Below, one piece after another: positions 9,959 to 20,391 of a stretch of 44,081 nt of DNA; within the stretch, counting starts at the first letter, position 1; every line of letters starts with the position of its first letter. The stretch is from an uncultured Collinsella sp. (GTDB taxonomy: Bacteria > Actinomycetota > Coriobacteriia > Coriobacteriales > Coriobacteriaceae). The stretch spans positions 1 to 44,081 of the forward strand of contig CAAELE010000003.1 in the NCBI GenBank assembly GCA_900756765.1, in the 5' to 3' direction. The notes under the pieces were generated by a model. The model was not told the DNA's origin. It made no database searches and worked only from the letters and a program-made list of their open reading frames with translations. Position numbers and translations under genes: made by a program.

Positions 9959-10666
9959 CTACTCCCATTCCTGCTCGTAAATATTGAGCGACTTCACATA
10001 CCGCCCCTGGGCGCCCATGATGTCGCGGACCAAGCGCAAAAAGAAGCTGATGCACGAGGTGTCGAAACCGTCCTCTAGGTCCTCGGGATGCACCGCGCCC
10101 GGCCCGTCGACCGCCGTGTCGCTCAGGCGCGCGATGTCGTACAGGTAGAGCTGCCCCGCCGTCAGCCAGACATCGTCGACGCACGCGAGTCGCACCGCAA
10201 TCGCGCCATCGTTCCAGTGCTCCTTTTGCACGATATGTGGGTCGTAGACGTCAAAGCGACGGTCGGCGCGCGTGTCCTTCAGCACGACCATGCCAGTCGC
10301 AGGGTCCTTGTCCAAAATGCCAAAGCGCGAAAAATACTGCGTGTCACGCACCTGCTTAAGTCGCCCGAGCGAAGCAGGAGAAATTGACGCTGGCGGCTCA
10401 TCCACATACAGCTCCAACAGCGTCTTACCGTGGTAATAGGGGCGCTCAAACAGCAGCCAATCGGTAAACGCCATGTTGTAGGCCATGATTTCGTTTTGAG
10501 AAGGTTCCTCGCAATAGTTGAGCCACGGATCGACGATAATCTCGAACTGCTCGCGCGCCGGCTCCAGGAATTGAAACTTCCGCAGCATCCAAAAGTGAGC
10601 CATGTCGGCAATATCGTTGCCGACGGCTTCGGCCAGCTCCGCTCGGTCAAAAACTTGGTCAGTCAT
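9959..10666 (-). CDS. Hypothetical protein, unknown function
   Basis: Soluble acidic protein of 235 residues, rich in aromatic residues and Asp/Glu, with no signal peptide, membrane helix or metal motif that I recognise. The stretch PWLNYCEEPSQNEIMAYNMAF and a Tyr/Phe-rich centre suggest a compact globular domain. The start at 10666 is well supported by GAGGAGG. The gene is followed by repeat array 3. A role cannot be assigned. Confidence 0.8.
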   Translation of the reverse strand: MTDQVFDRAELAEAVGNDIADMAHFWMLRKFQFLEPAREQFEIIVDPWLNYCEEPSQNEIMAYNMAFTDWLLFERPYYHGKTLLELYVDEPPASISPASLGRLKQVRDTQYFSRFGILDKDPATGMVVLKDTRADRRFDVYDPHIVQKEHWNDGAIAVRLACVDDVWLTAGQLYLYDIARLSDTAVDGPGAVHPEDLEDGFDTSCISFFLRLVRDIMGAQGRYVKSLNIYEQEWE

Positions 10667-10854
10667 GGCATCCTCCTCAAACTGATGGACCTCAATTTGA
10701 GCTTACGAGGAGGGTGGGCGGCCACGAGCAGCGCGGACAAAATAGGCCTCCGACTGCAAACCAGATGCTAACCAAACACTTGACGGGACACTTGACCGAA
10801 TGAGCGCACCGCAAGAAAACCGCAGGCAGATATAGACAGCCGACCCGCCATTTT

Positions 10855-11122
10855 GAGCCAAACGCCCGTTGCCACCACAGAAAGAGCAGAGCACCACAAT
10901 CGCAAACGTCGACGAATGAGCACTTGTACGTCGACAAACGAGCAAATCGCTCGCAAATCCGCAAGGAGTGTCCCCGGGTGCCGGCCCAAAAGGAACGTCC
11001 CCAACTGCCGAGCCAGATGCCCGCAGCCACCACAGAAACAACAGGTGACCACAGCCCAAGAAGTCGACAAATGAACACCCGTACGTCGACAAACGAGCAA
11101 ATCACTCGCAAAGAGTGTCCCC
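10855..11122. repeat. Two-copy direct repeat, about 155-bp period
   Basis: Copy 1 (about 10855-10975) and copy 2 (about 11010-11122) share GAGCCA, CCACCACAGAAA, the block GTACGTCGACAAACGAGCAA and the end GAGTGTCCCC, with small indels. The interval 10667-11174 otherwise has no convincing gene. Open frames on the minus strand here are Cys/Trp-rich by-products of the repeat and lack ribosome-binding sites. A perfect 14-bp palindrome, AATGACTAGTCATT, follows at 11138-11151. Confidence 0.75.
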
Positions 11123-11174
11123 AACGACTAGACAAATAATGACTAGTCATTGGGGACGCTCTTAAATGACTACT

Positions 11175-12656
<1,482 letters not shown>

Positions 12657-12661
12657 GGCAC

Positions 12662-15600
12662 TTACGCCTCCTTCTTGGTCGAAGCAACAGAGCTGGCCGC
12701 TGCGGACGCAGCGCCCGCAGCATCGCCCGTGACATCAAAGCGAGCGACATCCGCGGCGCTCGCGCGACCGGTCACAATGTCAAACGCCAGCTCCTCGGCC
12801 TGCGCATGCGTCTTGCCGGCAGCCTCGCCCGCGGCGACAATCGCCAGCACGCGCTCGTACTCGGTCGGAATGACCTTCACAAAGTGCTTGCTCATCGTCT
12901 CAAAGCTGTAGAGCAGCTTAATGCCGCGCGGGCTCTGCGTCGCGTCCACGTGCTCCTGGATGAGCGCACGAATCTGCGCCAGCTCGCCGGCCGTCGGGGC
13001 CTTGAGCTCAACGCTCTCGTGGTTCACGCGGGCATCGAGCGTGCCGTACTGGTCAAAGACATAGGCCACGCCGCCCGTCATGCCGGCGGCGAAGTTCTGC
13101 CCGACCTCGCCCAGGATGAGCGCCAGACCGCCCGTCATGTACTCGCAGCCATGGTTGCCGCAGCCCTCGACCACCACGGTGGCACCGGAGTTACGCACGG
13201 CAAAACGCTGGCCGGCAAGACCGTTAATGAAGCCGCGGCCGCTCGTGGCACCAAAGAACGCAACATTGCCCACGATGATGTTCTCGTCGAACTTGTAGGT
13301 CGCATGCGGGTTGGGGCGCACCGACACCTCGCCACCCGAAAGGCCCTTGCCAAAGTAGTCGTTGGCGTCGCCGCACACGTTGAGCGTAATACCGCGCGGC
13401 AGGAAGGCGCCAAAGCTCTGACCGGCCGAACCGTCGCAATCGATGGTGATGGAGCCGGCGGGCAGGCCCTCGGGATGCGCCTTGGTCACCGCGTTGCCCA
13501 GGATGGTGCCCACGCAGCGGTTGACGTTGGCGATATCGGCGCGGAAGCGAATCGGACGCAGGTGCGCACGGGCATCGGCCGTATAGGGCACAAACAACGT
13601 GGAGTCGAGCGTCTTGTCGAGCTCGCTGTCCGCGGCCATCTGCGGCAGGAAGTGGCGACCGTCGGCGCCCGGAATATGGGCACCGAACTCGCAGGTCGCG
13701 CTCGCCAGCACGGGCGACAGATCGAGCAGGTTGGCCTTGCGGTTGCCCGGGACCTCGATCTGGCGCAAGCACTCGGGATGGCCGACCATCTCATCGACGG
13801 TGCGGAAGCCCAGGCTCGCCATGACCTCGCGCAGCTGCTCGGCAACAAAGAGCATAAAGTGCTCAACGTGCTCGGGCTTGCCGCGGAAACCGCGACGCAG
13901 ACGGCAGTTTTGCGTAGCGATGCCGGCCGGGCAGGTGTCCTGCTGGCAGTCGCGCTGCATGAGGCAGCCCATGGAGATGAGCGGCATGGTCGCAAAGCCA
14001 AACTCCTCGGCGCCCAGCAAGCAGGCGACGGCAACATCGGTGCCGTCCATGAGCTTGCCGTCGGCCTCGAGCACCACGCGTGAGCGCAGGCCGTTTTGCA
14101 GCAGCGTCTGTTGAGCCTCGGCAAGGCCAAGCTCCAGCGGCAGTCCCGCATGCCAGATAGAGTCGCGCGCAGCGGCGCCCGAGCCGCCATTGTGGCCGCT
14201 GATCAAGATCTTGTCGGCAGCACCCTTGGCCACACCGGTGGCGATGGTGCCGACGCCGGCCTCACTGACCAGCTTGACCGACACGCGCGCGCCGGGGTTG
14301 GCGTTCTTAAGATCGAAGATCAGCTCTGCCAGGTCCTCGATAGAGTAAATATCGTGGTGAGGCGGAGGCGAGATCAGGCCGATGCCGGGCGTGGACTGAC
14401 GGACCTCGGCGATCCAGGGGTAGACCTTCTTGCCGGGCAGGTGGCCACCCTCGCCGGGCTTGGCGCCCTGGGCCATCTTGATCTGAATCTCGAAGGCGCT
14501 GCACAGGTAGCGGCTCGTCACGCCAAAGCGCGCGCTTGCTACCTGCTTGATGGCGGAGTTCTTGGAGTCACCGTTGGCCAGCGGAGTCTCGCGACGCGGA
14601 TCCTCACCGCCCTCGCCGGAGTTGGAACGGCCGTGCAGGCGATTCATGGCGATGGCCATGCACTCGTGTGCCTCTTTGCTGATGGAGCCATACGACATGG
14701 CGCCGGTGTTAAAGCGGCGGACGATGTTGAGCGCGGGCTCGACCTCGTCGAGCGCCACCGGAGTGCGGCTGCTGGCATCAAAGTCGAGCAAGTCGCGCAG
14801 GCGCACGGCACGGCCGGTGCGGTGCAGGCGGGCGCTGTACTCCTTAAAGGTGTCGTAGCTGTCCTCACGGCAGGCGGCCTGCAGCAAGTAGACAGTCTGC
14901 GGATCGATGAGGTGATCCTCGCCGCCGAGCGGGCGCCACTTGGTCAGACCCAGCGTGGGCAGCTGATCGGGAGCCGGGCTCTTGAGGATGGCGAGCGCGG
15001 CGTCATAGCGCTCGTTTTGCTCGCGCTCAACGTCCTCGACACCCATACCGCCCACACGGCTCACCGTGCCGGCGAAGTACGCGTTGACGAACTCCGGCGT
15101 AAAGCCAACGGCCTCGAAGATCTGCGCGGAGTGGTAGCTCTGCACCGTGGAGATGCCCATCTTGGACATGATGGAGACGATGCCCGCCGTCGCGGCCTTG
15201 TTGTAATTGGCGATGCCCTGCTCGGCCGTCACGTCCAGGTCGCCGCGTGCCGCCAGATTGCGGATGCACGCATGCGCGTTGTACGGGTAGATGCCGCTTG
15301 CGGAGTAGCCCACCAGCGCCGCAAAGTCGTGAGGAGACACGGCATCGCCGCACTCCACCACGATATCGGCAAAGGTGCGCACGCCGGCACGGATCAGGTG
15401 GTTGTGCACGCAGCCCACGGCGAGCAGCGACGGCACGGGCACCTCGCCCGCAGCGGCACGGTCACTCAGCACCACGATGTTCACGCCATCGCGAACCGCA
15501 GCCTCGACGTCTTCGGCAAGCTGCTTGAGCGCAGCCTGCAGCGCGCCCTCACCCGCGTCGCGGCGGTACACGGCACGGAACCGGCGGGTCTTAAAGCCCA

Positions 15601-17359
15601 CGCGGTCGATGGCGCAGATGCGGTCGAACTCCTCCTCGCTCAGCAGCGGGCGCTCCAGGCGCACCAGCTGACAGGCCGTGCGGGAATCCTCGAGCAAGTT
15701 GCCGTGGTTGCCCAGGTAGAGCGTGGTCGAGGTGACCATATGCTCGCGAAGGGCGTCGATGGGCGGGTTCGTGACCTGAGCGAACAGCTGATAGAAATAG
15801 TCAAAGAACGAGCGCGTCTTCTTGGACAGGCAGGCCAGCGGCGCATCGATGCCCATCGAGGCGAGCGGGGCCTTGCCCTGCTGGGCCATGGGACGCACGA
15901 CCTCGTCGACGTCATCCCAGTGATACCCGAGCTTGGCCATGCGCACGGCGGCGGGCACCTCGGCGTCCTCGGTGGGCGTTGCCGCGGCAGGCCTATCGAG
16001 CGCGTCGACGGTCAGCGTCTCCTCGGCAATCCAATCACGGTAGGGCTTTTCTTTGGCGTAACGGGCGCGCAGCTCGTCGTTGTAGATGACGCGCCCGCGG
16101 GCAAAGTCGACCTCGAGCATCTGGCCCGGCCCCAGACAGCCGCTCGTCAGGATGTTCTCGGGGCTCACCTCGATGGTGCCCACCTCGCTTGCCAGCATAA
16201 AGCGACCGTCGCGCGTCACATAATAGCGGGCGGGACGCAGGCCGTTACGGTCGAGGGCGGCACCCAGCGTGCGACCGTCGGTAAAGGCGATGGCCGCCGG
16301 GCCATCCCACGGCTCCATGAGCATGGACTGGTAAGCGTCGTAGGCGCGGCGCTCCTCACTCAGGCTGTCGTTGTGGTCCCACGGCTCGGGCAGCAACATG
16401 GACGCGGCACGCGTGAGCGGACGGCCGTTCATGACCAAAAACTCAAGCACGTTGTCCAGAATCGCGGAATCGGAGCCCTCGCGGTTGATGATAGGCATCA
16501 CGCGCTCAAGATCGTGCTGCAGCACGGGGCTGTACAGGTTGGGCTCGCGGGCGCGGATCCAGTTGACGTTGCCCTTGAGGGTGTTGATCTCGCCGTTATG
16601 GATGATAAAGCGGTTGGGGTGCGCGCGCTCCCAGCTGGGCGTGGTGTTGGTGGAGTAGCGCGAGTGGACGAGCGCCACGGCCGTCTTGACGGCAGCGTCG
16701 TTGAGATCGATGAAGAAGCGGCGCATCTGCGTAGCGACCAGCATGCCCTTGTACACGATAGTGCGCGAGCTCATGGAGCACACATAGAAGATCTTGTCGC
16801 GCAGGGCAAACTCGGCGTCGGCCTTTTTCTCGATAGTGCGGCGGCACACGTACAGGCGGCGCTCAAAGGCATCGCCGGCGGGCGTGTCGTCGGGGCGGCC
16901 CAGGAAGGCCTGCAGGATAGTAGGCATGCAGGCGCGGGCCGTCTCGCCCAGGTCGTGCGGGTCGACGGGCACCTCGCGCCAAAAGAGCAGCGGCACGCCG
17001 GCCTCGGCGCAGCCCTCCTCAAACACGCGGCGGGCATCCTCTACGCCCTTGTCGTCCTGCGGGAAGAACAGCATGGCCACGCCATAGTCGCCCTCTGCCG
17101 GCAGAATCTGGCCGCACTTTTGAGCCTCTTTACGGAAAAAGTGATGCGGAACCTGGAACAGGATGCCTGCGCCGTCGCCGGTGTTCTTCTCGAGTCCCGT
17201 GCCGCCGCGGTGCTCCAAGTTGACCAGAATGGACAGTGCATCGTCCAGAATCTGATGATGGCGCTCACCGTTGATATCGGCAAGCGCGCCGATGCCACAT
17301 GCATCGTGGTCGAATTCGGGGCGATAAAGGCCCTGCTGCTGAGCGGAATCTGCCTGCAT
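12662..17359 (-). CDS. gltB: Glutamate synthase large subunit
   Basis: Enzyme of 1565 residues, full length for the family, making two glutamates from glutamine and 2-oxoglutarate with GltD. The predicted mature N-terminus is Cys21 in DHDACGIG, the class-II amidotransferase nucleophile; the first 20 residues would be cleaved. The central domain and the FMN-binding synthase domain follow (GEGGEDPR, KPGEGGHLPG, SPPPHHDIYSIEDL, SGHNGGSGAA). A cysteine cluster for the 3Fe-4S centre is seen in CLMQRDCQQDTCPAGIATQ. The C-terminal beta-helix domain has GxxG repeats. GGGGAGGAT precedes the ATG. It forms a two-gene operon with gltD. A very long antisense frame within it is a codon-bias shadow. Confidence 0.97.
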   Translation of the reverse strand: MQADSAQQQGLYRPEFDHDACGIGALADINGERHHQILDDALSILVNLEHRGGTGLEKNTGDGAGILFQVPHHFFRKEAQKCGQILPAEGDYGVAMLFFPQDDKGVEDARRVFEEGCAEAGVPLLFWREVPVDPHDLGETARACMPTILQAFLGRPDDTPAGDAFERRLYVCRRTIEKKADAEFALRDKIFYVCSMSSRTIVYKGMLVATQMRRFFIDLNDAAVKTAVALVHSRYSTNTTPSWERAHPNRFIIHNGEINTLKGNVNWIRAREPNLYSPVLQHDLERVMPIINREGSDSAILDNVLEFLVMNGRPLTRAASMLLPEPWDHNDSLSEERRAYDAYQSMLMEPWDGPAAIAFTDGRTLGAALDRNGLRPARYYVTRDGRFMLASEVGTIEVSPENILTSGCLGPGQMLEVDFARGRVIYNDELRARYAKEKPYRDWIAEETLTVDALDRPAAATPTEDAEVPAAVRMAKLGYHWDDVDEVVRPMAQQGKAPLASMGIDAPLACLSKKTRSFFDYFYQLFAQVTNPPIDALREHMVTSTTLYLGNHGNLLEDSRTACQLVRLERPLLSEEEFDRICAIDRVGFKTRRFRAVYRRDAGEGALQAALKQLAEDVEAAVRDGVNIVVLSDRAAAGEVPVPSLLAVGCVHNHLIRAGVRTFADIVVECGDAVSPHDFAALVGYSASGIYPYNAHACIRNLAARGDLDVTAEQGIANYNKAATAGIVSIMSKMGISTVQSYHSAQIFEAVGFTPEFVNAYFAGTVSRVGGMGVEDVEREQNERYDAALAILKSPAPDQLPTLGLTKWRPLGGEDHLIDPQTVYLLQAACREDSYDTFKEYSARLHRTGRAVRLRDLLDFDASSRTPVALDEVEPALNIVRRFNTGAMSYGSISKEAHECMAIAMNRLHGRSNSGEGGEDPRRETPLANGDSKNSAIKQVASARFGVTSRYLCSAFEIQIKMAQGAKPGEGGHLPGKKVYPWIAEVRQSTPGIGLISPPPHHDIYSIEDLAELIFDLKNANPGARVSVKLVSEAGVGTIATGVAKGAADKILISGHNGGSGAAARDSIWHAGLPLELGLAEAQQTLLQNGLRSRVVLEADGKLMDGTDVAVACLLGAEEFGFATMPLISMGCLMQRDCQQDTCPAGIATQNCRLRRGFRGKPEHVEHFMLFVAEQLREVMASLGFRTVDEMVGHPECLRQIEVPGNRKANLLDLSPVLASATCEFGAHIPGADGRHFLPQMAADSELDKTLDSTLFVPYTADARAHLRPIRFRADIANVNRCVGTILGNAVTKAHPEGLPAGSITIDCDGSAGQSFGAFLPRGITLNVCGDANDYFGKGLSGGEVSVRPNPHATYKFDENIIVGNVAFFGATSGRGFINGLAGQRFAVRNSGATVVVEGCGNHGCEYMTGGLALILGEVGQNFAAGMTGGVAYVFDQYGTLDARVNHESVELKAPTAGELAQIRALIQEHVDATQSPRGIKLLYSFETMSKHFVKVIPTEYERVLAIVAAGEAAGKTHAQAEELAFDIVTGRASAADVARFDVTGDAAGAASAAASSVASTKKEA

Positions 17360-17544
17360 CGCGATCCTCCCCTAGATTATTAGACAGTCATTTGAATAGG
17401 CATACTAGGAGCATCGCCGGCCCGTTGTGTTTCCCACCCGTTTCGAAACAATCGCGTAACGCACGCCCTACGAGTGGACACCGCCGACCTCAAGGGCGAC
17501 AACAAGAGCCCCAAGTTCGGCCTGCAAGCTCACCGCTTCAAACA

Positions 17545-17759
17545 TCTCAATCTGTAACAGGAAGACCAAATTTCGACGACTAACTGTTACAGATTGAGAT
17601 GTTTTCGAGAGACGGCTCCGAATGTCTCAATCCGTAACACGACGGGCCGGTTTTGGCGGTCAGCTGTTACAGATCGAGATTTTCCATAGGACCATTTCTT
17701 CCTGTCTCGATCTGTAACACCTAGGCCCAATTTCCATCCCTAGTTGTTACAGATCAAGA
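17545..17759. repeat. Array 4 of 55-bp dyad repeats (three units)
   Basis: Units at 17545-17599, 17625-17679 and 17705-17759, all 55 bp, separated by exactly 25 nt. It lies in the divergent gap between gltB and mntH, about 45 nt before the mntH promoter. A two-unit array follows mntH. The rest of 17360-17800 shows no gene. Confidence 0.95.
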
Positions 17760-17817
17760 CATTTCGGCAACCCCCTTTCACCATCCCATTCAAATACAGC
17801 AATTTTGTTAGTCTTGG

Positions 17818-17846
17818 TTAACTTTTTAGCCTAAAACGGGTATCCT
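17818..17846 (+). promoter_or_regulatory. mntH promoter with DtxR/MntR-like palindrome
   Basis: A -35-like TTAACT (17818-17823) and a -10-like TATCCT (17841-17846) are separated by 17 nt. The spacer is almost filled by the perfect palindrome TTTTAGCCTAAAA (17824-17836). This resembles the TTAGG/CCTAA operators of DtxR/MntR-family metal repressors, a sensible control for a manganese/iron importer. The regulator gene is not in the window. Confidence 0.55.
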
Positions 17847-17882
17847 TTGCGGCGTCAAACAAACGGCACGCAGGAGCGCACC

Positions 17883-19139
17883 ATGCTCAACCATCTCAAA
17901 CAACACTTTGGCTCCCGACGCACCGGTGGTAACGGAGGCCTAGACATTGCGCGGCATATCGGCCCCGGGCTGCTCGTGACCGTCGGCTTTATCGACCCGG
18001 GCAACTGGGCCTCCAATATGGCCGCGGGCTCGCAGTTTGGCTACGCGCTGCTGTGGATCGTCACGCTGTCCACGATCATGCTCATCGCGTTGCAGCACAA
18101 CGCGGCGCACCTGGGCATCGCCACGGGCACCTGTCTTGCCGAGGCCACGACACGTTACCTCCCCCGCTTCGTTGGACACACGGTGCTCGCCAGTGCCTAT
18201 CTCGCGACCATCGCCACCGCCATGGCCGAAGTCCTGGGTGGCGCGATTGCCCTTCAAATGCTCTTTGGGCTGCCCGTACGCGCGGGCTGCGGCATCGTGG
18301 CGGCAGCATCGATGGCGATGCTCATGACGAGCTCCTACAAGCGTGCCGAACGCTGGATCATCGCCTTCGTAGGCGTGGTAGGACTCTCGTTTTTGGCCGA
18401 GCTTGCACTAGTCAAGGTCGACTGGCCGCAAGCCGCCGCAAGCTGGATCACACCCAGTATGCCCACCGGCTCGGCCGCGATTATCGTAAGTGTCCTAGGC
18501 GCGGTCGTTATGCCCCACAACCTCTTCCTGCACTCTGAGGTCATCCAATCTATGCACTTCGAAGGCCAAGGCGAGAAAGTTATCGAAGAGCGCCTACGCT
18601 ACGAGCTCTTCGACACGCTCTTTTCGATGGGCGTGGGCTGGGCAATCAACTCGGCCATGGTCATCCTGGCCGCAACGACCTTCTTTGCGCACGGTATGGT
18701 CGTAGACGACCTCGCCGTCGCAGCGGCCACGCTCGCCCCCATCTTAGGCCCGGCGAGCTCGACCATCTTTGCGGTAGCGCTGCTGTTCGCGGGTCTCTCG
18801 AGTAGTGTGACGGCGGGCATGGCAGCGGGCACCATCACCGCGGGCATGTTCGACGAGGAATACGACATCCACGACCGACATTCTTCGATCGGGGTGGCAG
18901 CCTGTTTCGTCGGTGCAGTGGCGGCGTGCCTGGTCGTCCCGAATCCTTTTGAGGGTCTCATCTGGAGTCAGGCACTGCTGTCGCTTCAGCTGCCGATTAC
19001 GATCTTTGTGCTCATACGACTCACCAGTTCGCCCCGCGTCATGGGCAAATACGCCAACTCGCGCCCGCTCAACGCGCTGCTCGTAGGAATCGGTGCCATC
19101 GTGACGATTCTCGATATCGTGTTGTTGACAGGGATGTAA
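17883..19139 (+). CDS. mntH: NRAMP-family divalent metal (Mn2+/Fe2+) transporter
   Basis: Integral membrane transporter of 418 residues with about 11 hydrophobic helices, importing Mn2+ or Fe2+ with protons. The family's metal-site motifs are present: DPGNWASNM in the first helix, and MPHNLFLHS in the sixth, with the Met that favours soft transition metals. The start at 17883 (MLNHL) has AGGAG nearby; a longer in-frame start would add 12 unsupported residues. A candidate metal-repressor operator overlaps its promoter. The gene stands alone, bounded on both sides by dyad-repeat arrays. Confidence 0.93.
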   Translation: MLNHLKQHFGSRRTGGNGGLDIARHIGPGLLVTVGFIDPGNWASNMAAGSQFGYALLWIVTLSTIMLIALQHNAAHLGIATGTCLAEATTRYLPRFVGHTVLASAYLATIATAMAEVLGGAIALQMLFGLPVRAGCGIVAAASMAMLMTSSYKRAERWIIAFVGVVGLSFLAELALVKVDWPQAAASWITPSMPTGSAAIIVSVLGAVVMPHNLFLHSEVIQSMHFEGQGEKVIEERLRYELFDTLFSMGVGWAINSAMVILAATTFFAHGMVVDDLAVAAATLAPILGPASSTIFAVALLFAGLSSSVTAGMAAGTITAGMFDEEYDIHDRHSSIGVAACFVGAVAACLVVPNPFEGLIWSQALLSLQLPITIFVLIRLTSSPRVMGKYANSRPLNALLVGIGAIVTILDIVLLTGM

Positions 19140-19167
19140 TGGGACGGAACACCCACCCAGGCAAACG

Positions 19168-19302
19168 TCTCGATCTGTAACATCTAGACCCGCTTTTGAT
19201 GTTTATCTGTTACAGATTGAGATCTTTCCGAGGGACAGCTCCGTTTGTCTCAATCTGTAACACGTAGACCCCGTTTTCACTGCTAGATGTTACAGATTGA
19301 GA
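19168..19302. repeat. Array 5 of 55-bp dyad repeats (two units)
   Basis: Units at 19168-19222 and 19248-19302, both 55 bp and 25 nt apart. Arms are nearly perfect (TCTCRATCTGTAACA / TGTTACAGATTGAGA). It begins 28 nt after the mntH stop codon. Confidence 0.95.
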
Positions 19303-19351
19303 CAAACGGTCGGCCGGACTCACGACGGACAGGATCGGCTAACAGCAGCCG

Positions 19352-19375
19352 TGATCCCTTGGGGACGGAGGAAAA
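19352..19375. repeat. Short repeat TGATCCCTTGGGGACGGAGG
   Basis: A 24-nt stretch identical to 37859-37882. It also shares the GGGGACGG core with the long inverted repeat at 31666-31749. It abuts the rubredoxin terminator. Confidence 0.7.
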
Positions 19376-19406
19376 GGGCCCCGGCCGGGATGACCGACCG
19401 GGGCCC
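19371..19406 (-). terminator. Terminator after the rubredoxin gene
   Basis: A perfect 9-bp GC stem GGGCCCCGG/CCGGGGCCC, followed on the minus strand by TTTTC. It lies about 43 nt past the rubredoxin stop codon. Confidence 0.8.
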
Positions 19407-19448
19407 TTGGACAGAGCTATGTATTGCTGCAAGTCGTGTGTCTACGAG

Positions 19449-19592
19449 TTACTCCTCGACGAGCTCAAACTGATCGGGACCGACGCCGCACACCGGGCAC
19501 ACGTAGTCCTCGGGCAGCTCGGGCGTATCGACCTCAACCTCGTAACCGCAAACGACGCACACGAACTTATACGTCTTCTTCTCCTCAGCCAT
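19449..19592 (-). CDS. Rubredoxin-like protein with shortened central loop
   Basis: A 47-residue one-electron carrier. Two knuckles, CVVCG (12-16) and CPVCG (32-36), supply the four Cys ligands of one Fe. The ending GVGPDQFELVEE is the usual rubredoxin C-terminus. Classical rubredoxins have about 29 residues between the knuckles; here there are 16, as in loop-deleted or rubrerythrin-type domains. GAGAGGAG precedes the ATG and a promoter lies at 19637-19664. The flavin reductase-like gene just upstream on the same strand is a likely redox partner, since the two domains occur fused in some anaerobes. Probable roles are oxygen or peroxide detoxification in an anaerobe. Confidence 0.92.
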   Translation of the reverse strand: MAEEKKTYKFVCVVCGYEVEVDTPELPEDYVCPVCGVGPDQFELVEE

Positions 19593-19636
19593 GATGTTCT
19601 CCTCTCGAACGTGACTGGTGATGTACTTCGCTTATT

Positions 19637-19664
19637 AGTATATGTTCTCAATAAAATAATGCAA
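19637..19664 (-). promoter_or_regulatory. Promoter of the rubredoxin gene
   Basis: On the minus strand, TTGCAT (-35) and TATACT (-10) are separated by 16 nt in an AT-rich stretch that stands out from the GC-rich surroundings. The -10 lies about 45 nt before the rubredoxin ATG. It gives the rubredoxin its own start even though the flavoprotein gene lies upstream on the same strand. Confidence 0.65.
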
Positions 19665-19681
19665 GTGTTTTTACAACAATT

Positions 19682-20185
19682 CTAGCCTTGATAGGACGAG
19701 GCCTTCGGAGGCGTCTTGCCCTTCAGGACCTTGTGGTAGTAGTCGTAGGTGAGCGGTGTCTCGTCGCTCAGGCGCTCGGCATCCTCGACCTCGCCGATAA
19801 ACAGCAGATGCGTGCCCACATCCACAGTGTCGATCAAACGGCAGCTAAACAGGGCCGCCGCGTGCTCGGGCACATAGGGCATGCCCAGAGCCGTCTCGCG
19901 GGTCTCGTACTTGGCAAACTTGTCATAATCGCTGCTGGTGCGGAACCCAAAGTTACCGATGTAGAGCATGTCGGCGGTCTGATCGATCACGGTCAGCGCG
20001 AACGCTTTGGCCGATGCGATGACGCCCGAGGTGACGTTGTCCTTGTTCACGGCAACCGAAATGCGCGGCGGCATGGACGTCACCTGCACCGCCGTATTGA
20101 TGACGCAGCCGGCGCGCAGCCCGTCTGCCGCAGCGCTCACCACGTACAGACCACTCGGCATGGTAAAGAACGCAGTTTTGTCCAT
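19682..20185 (-). CDS. Flavin reductase-like FMN-binding protein
   Basis: Cytoplasmic flavoprotein of 167 residues with the flavin reductase-like split-barrel fold. It is recognised from the N-terminal MPSGLYVVSA, the NTAVQVTSMPPRISVAVNK region that holds FMN phosphate and isoalloxazine in relatives, and the SxxLIDTVDVGTHLLFIGEV stretch. Such proteins pass electrons to rubredoxin, diflavin oxygen reductases or free flavin. The start at 20185 has AGGGGAG upstream; the longer frame overlaps a terminator hairpin and is rejected. The rubredoxin gene follows on the same strand after about 90 nt, suggesting a two-component version of high-molecular-weight rubredoxin. Confidence 0.85.
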   Translation of the reverse strand: MDKTAFFTMPSGLYVVSAAADGLRAGCVINTAVQVTSMPPRISVAVNKDNVTSGVIASAKAFALTVIDQTADMLYIGNFGFRTSSDYDKFAKYETRETALGMPYVPEHAAALFSCRLIDTVDVGTHLLFIGEVEDAERLSDETPLTYDYYHKVLKGKTPPKASSYQG

Positions 20186-20236
20186 AACGATCACTCCCCT
20201 AACCCGGGTTGGTACCTTATGGATGTATGTACCCAC

Positions 20237-20270
20237 AAAAAAGGCGGCGCCCATAACGGACGCCGCCTTT
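20237..20270 (-). terminator. Terminator after smpB
   Basis: A 10-bp stem AAAGGCGGCG/CGCCGCCTTT with a minus-strand T-run. It lies beyond smpB and the second 67-bp element, and just before the flavoprotein gene. Confidence 0.85.
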
Positions 20271-20312
20271 GAGACATATGTGTCAGAACAGTAAGCAAGA
20301 TGAGACGCCCGC

Positions 20313-20379
20313 AGTTGCGGTGAAATAGGGACTGAGTAGCCCCTCAAACAGGCAAAACAGTCCGTATTCCACCGCAACT
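20313..20379. repeat. 67-bp inverted-repeat element, copy 2
   Basis: Arms AGTTGCGGTGAAATAGGGAC and the near-complement ending CCACCGCAACT. It is the same length as the copies at 5712 and 34290, but the inner 27 nt differ. It lies 12 nt past the smpB stop, between the gene and its terminator. Confidence 0.88.
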
Positions 20380-20391
20380 TATACAGAGTGC

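Noticed and set aside
10692..11150. Minus-strand Cys/Trp-rich open frames
   Set aside because: They arise in all frames from the two-copy direct repeat, lack ribosome sites and have atypical composition.
14096..17383. 1095-codon plus-strand open frame opposite gltB
   Set aside because: Complement shadow of a clear glutamate synthase gene; composition is His/Arg/Gly-biased without any domain.
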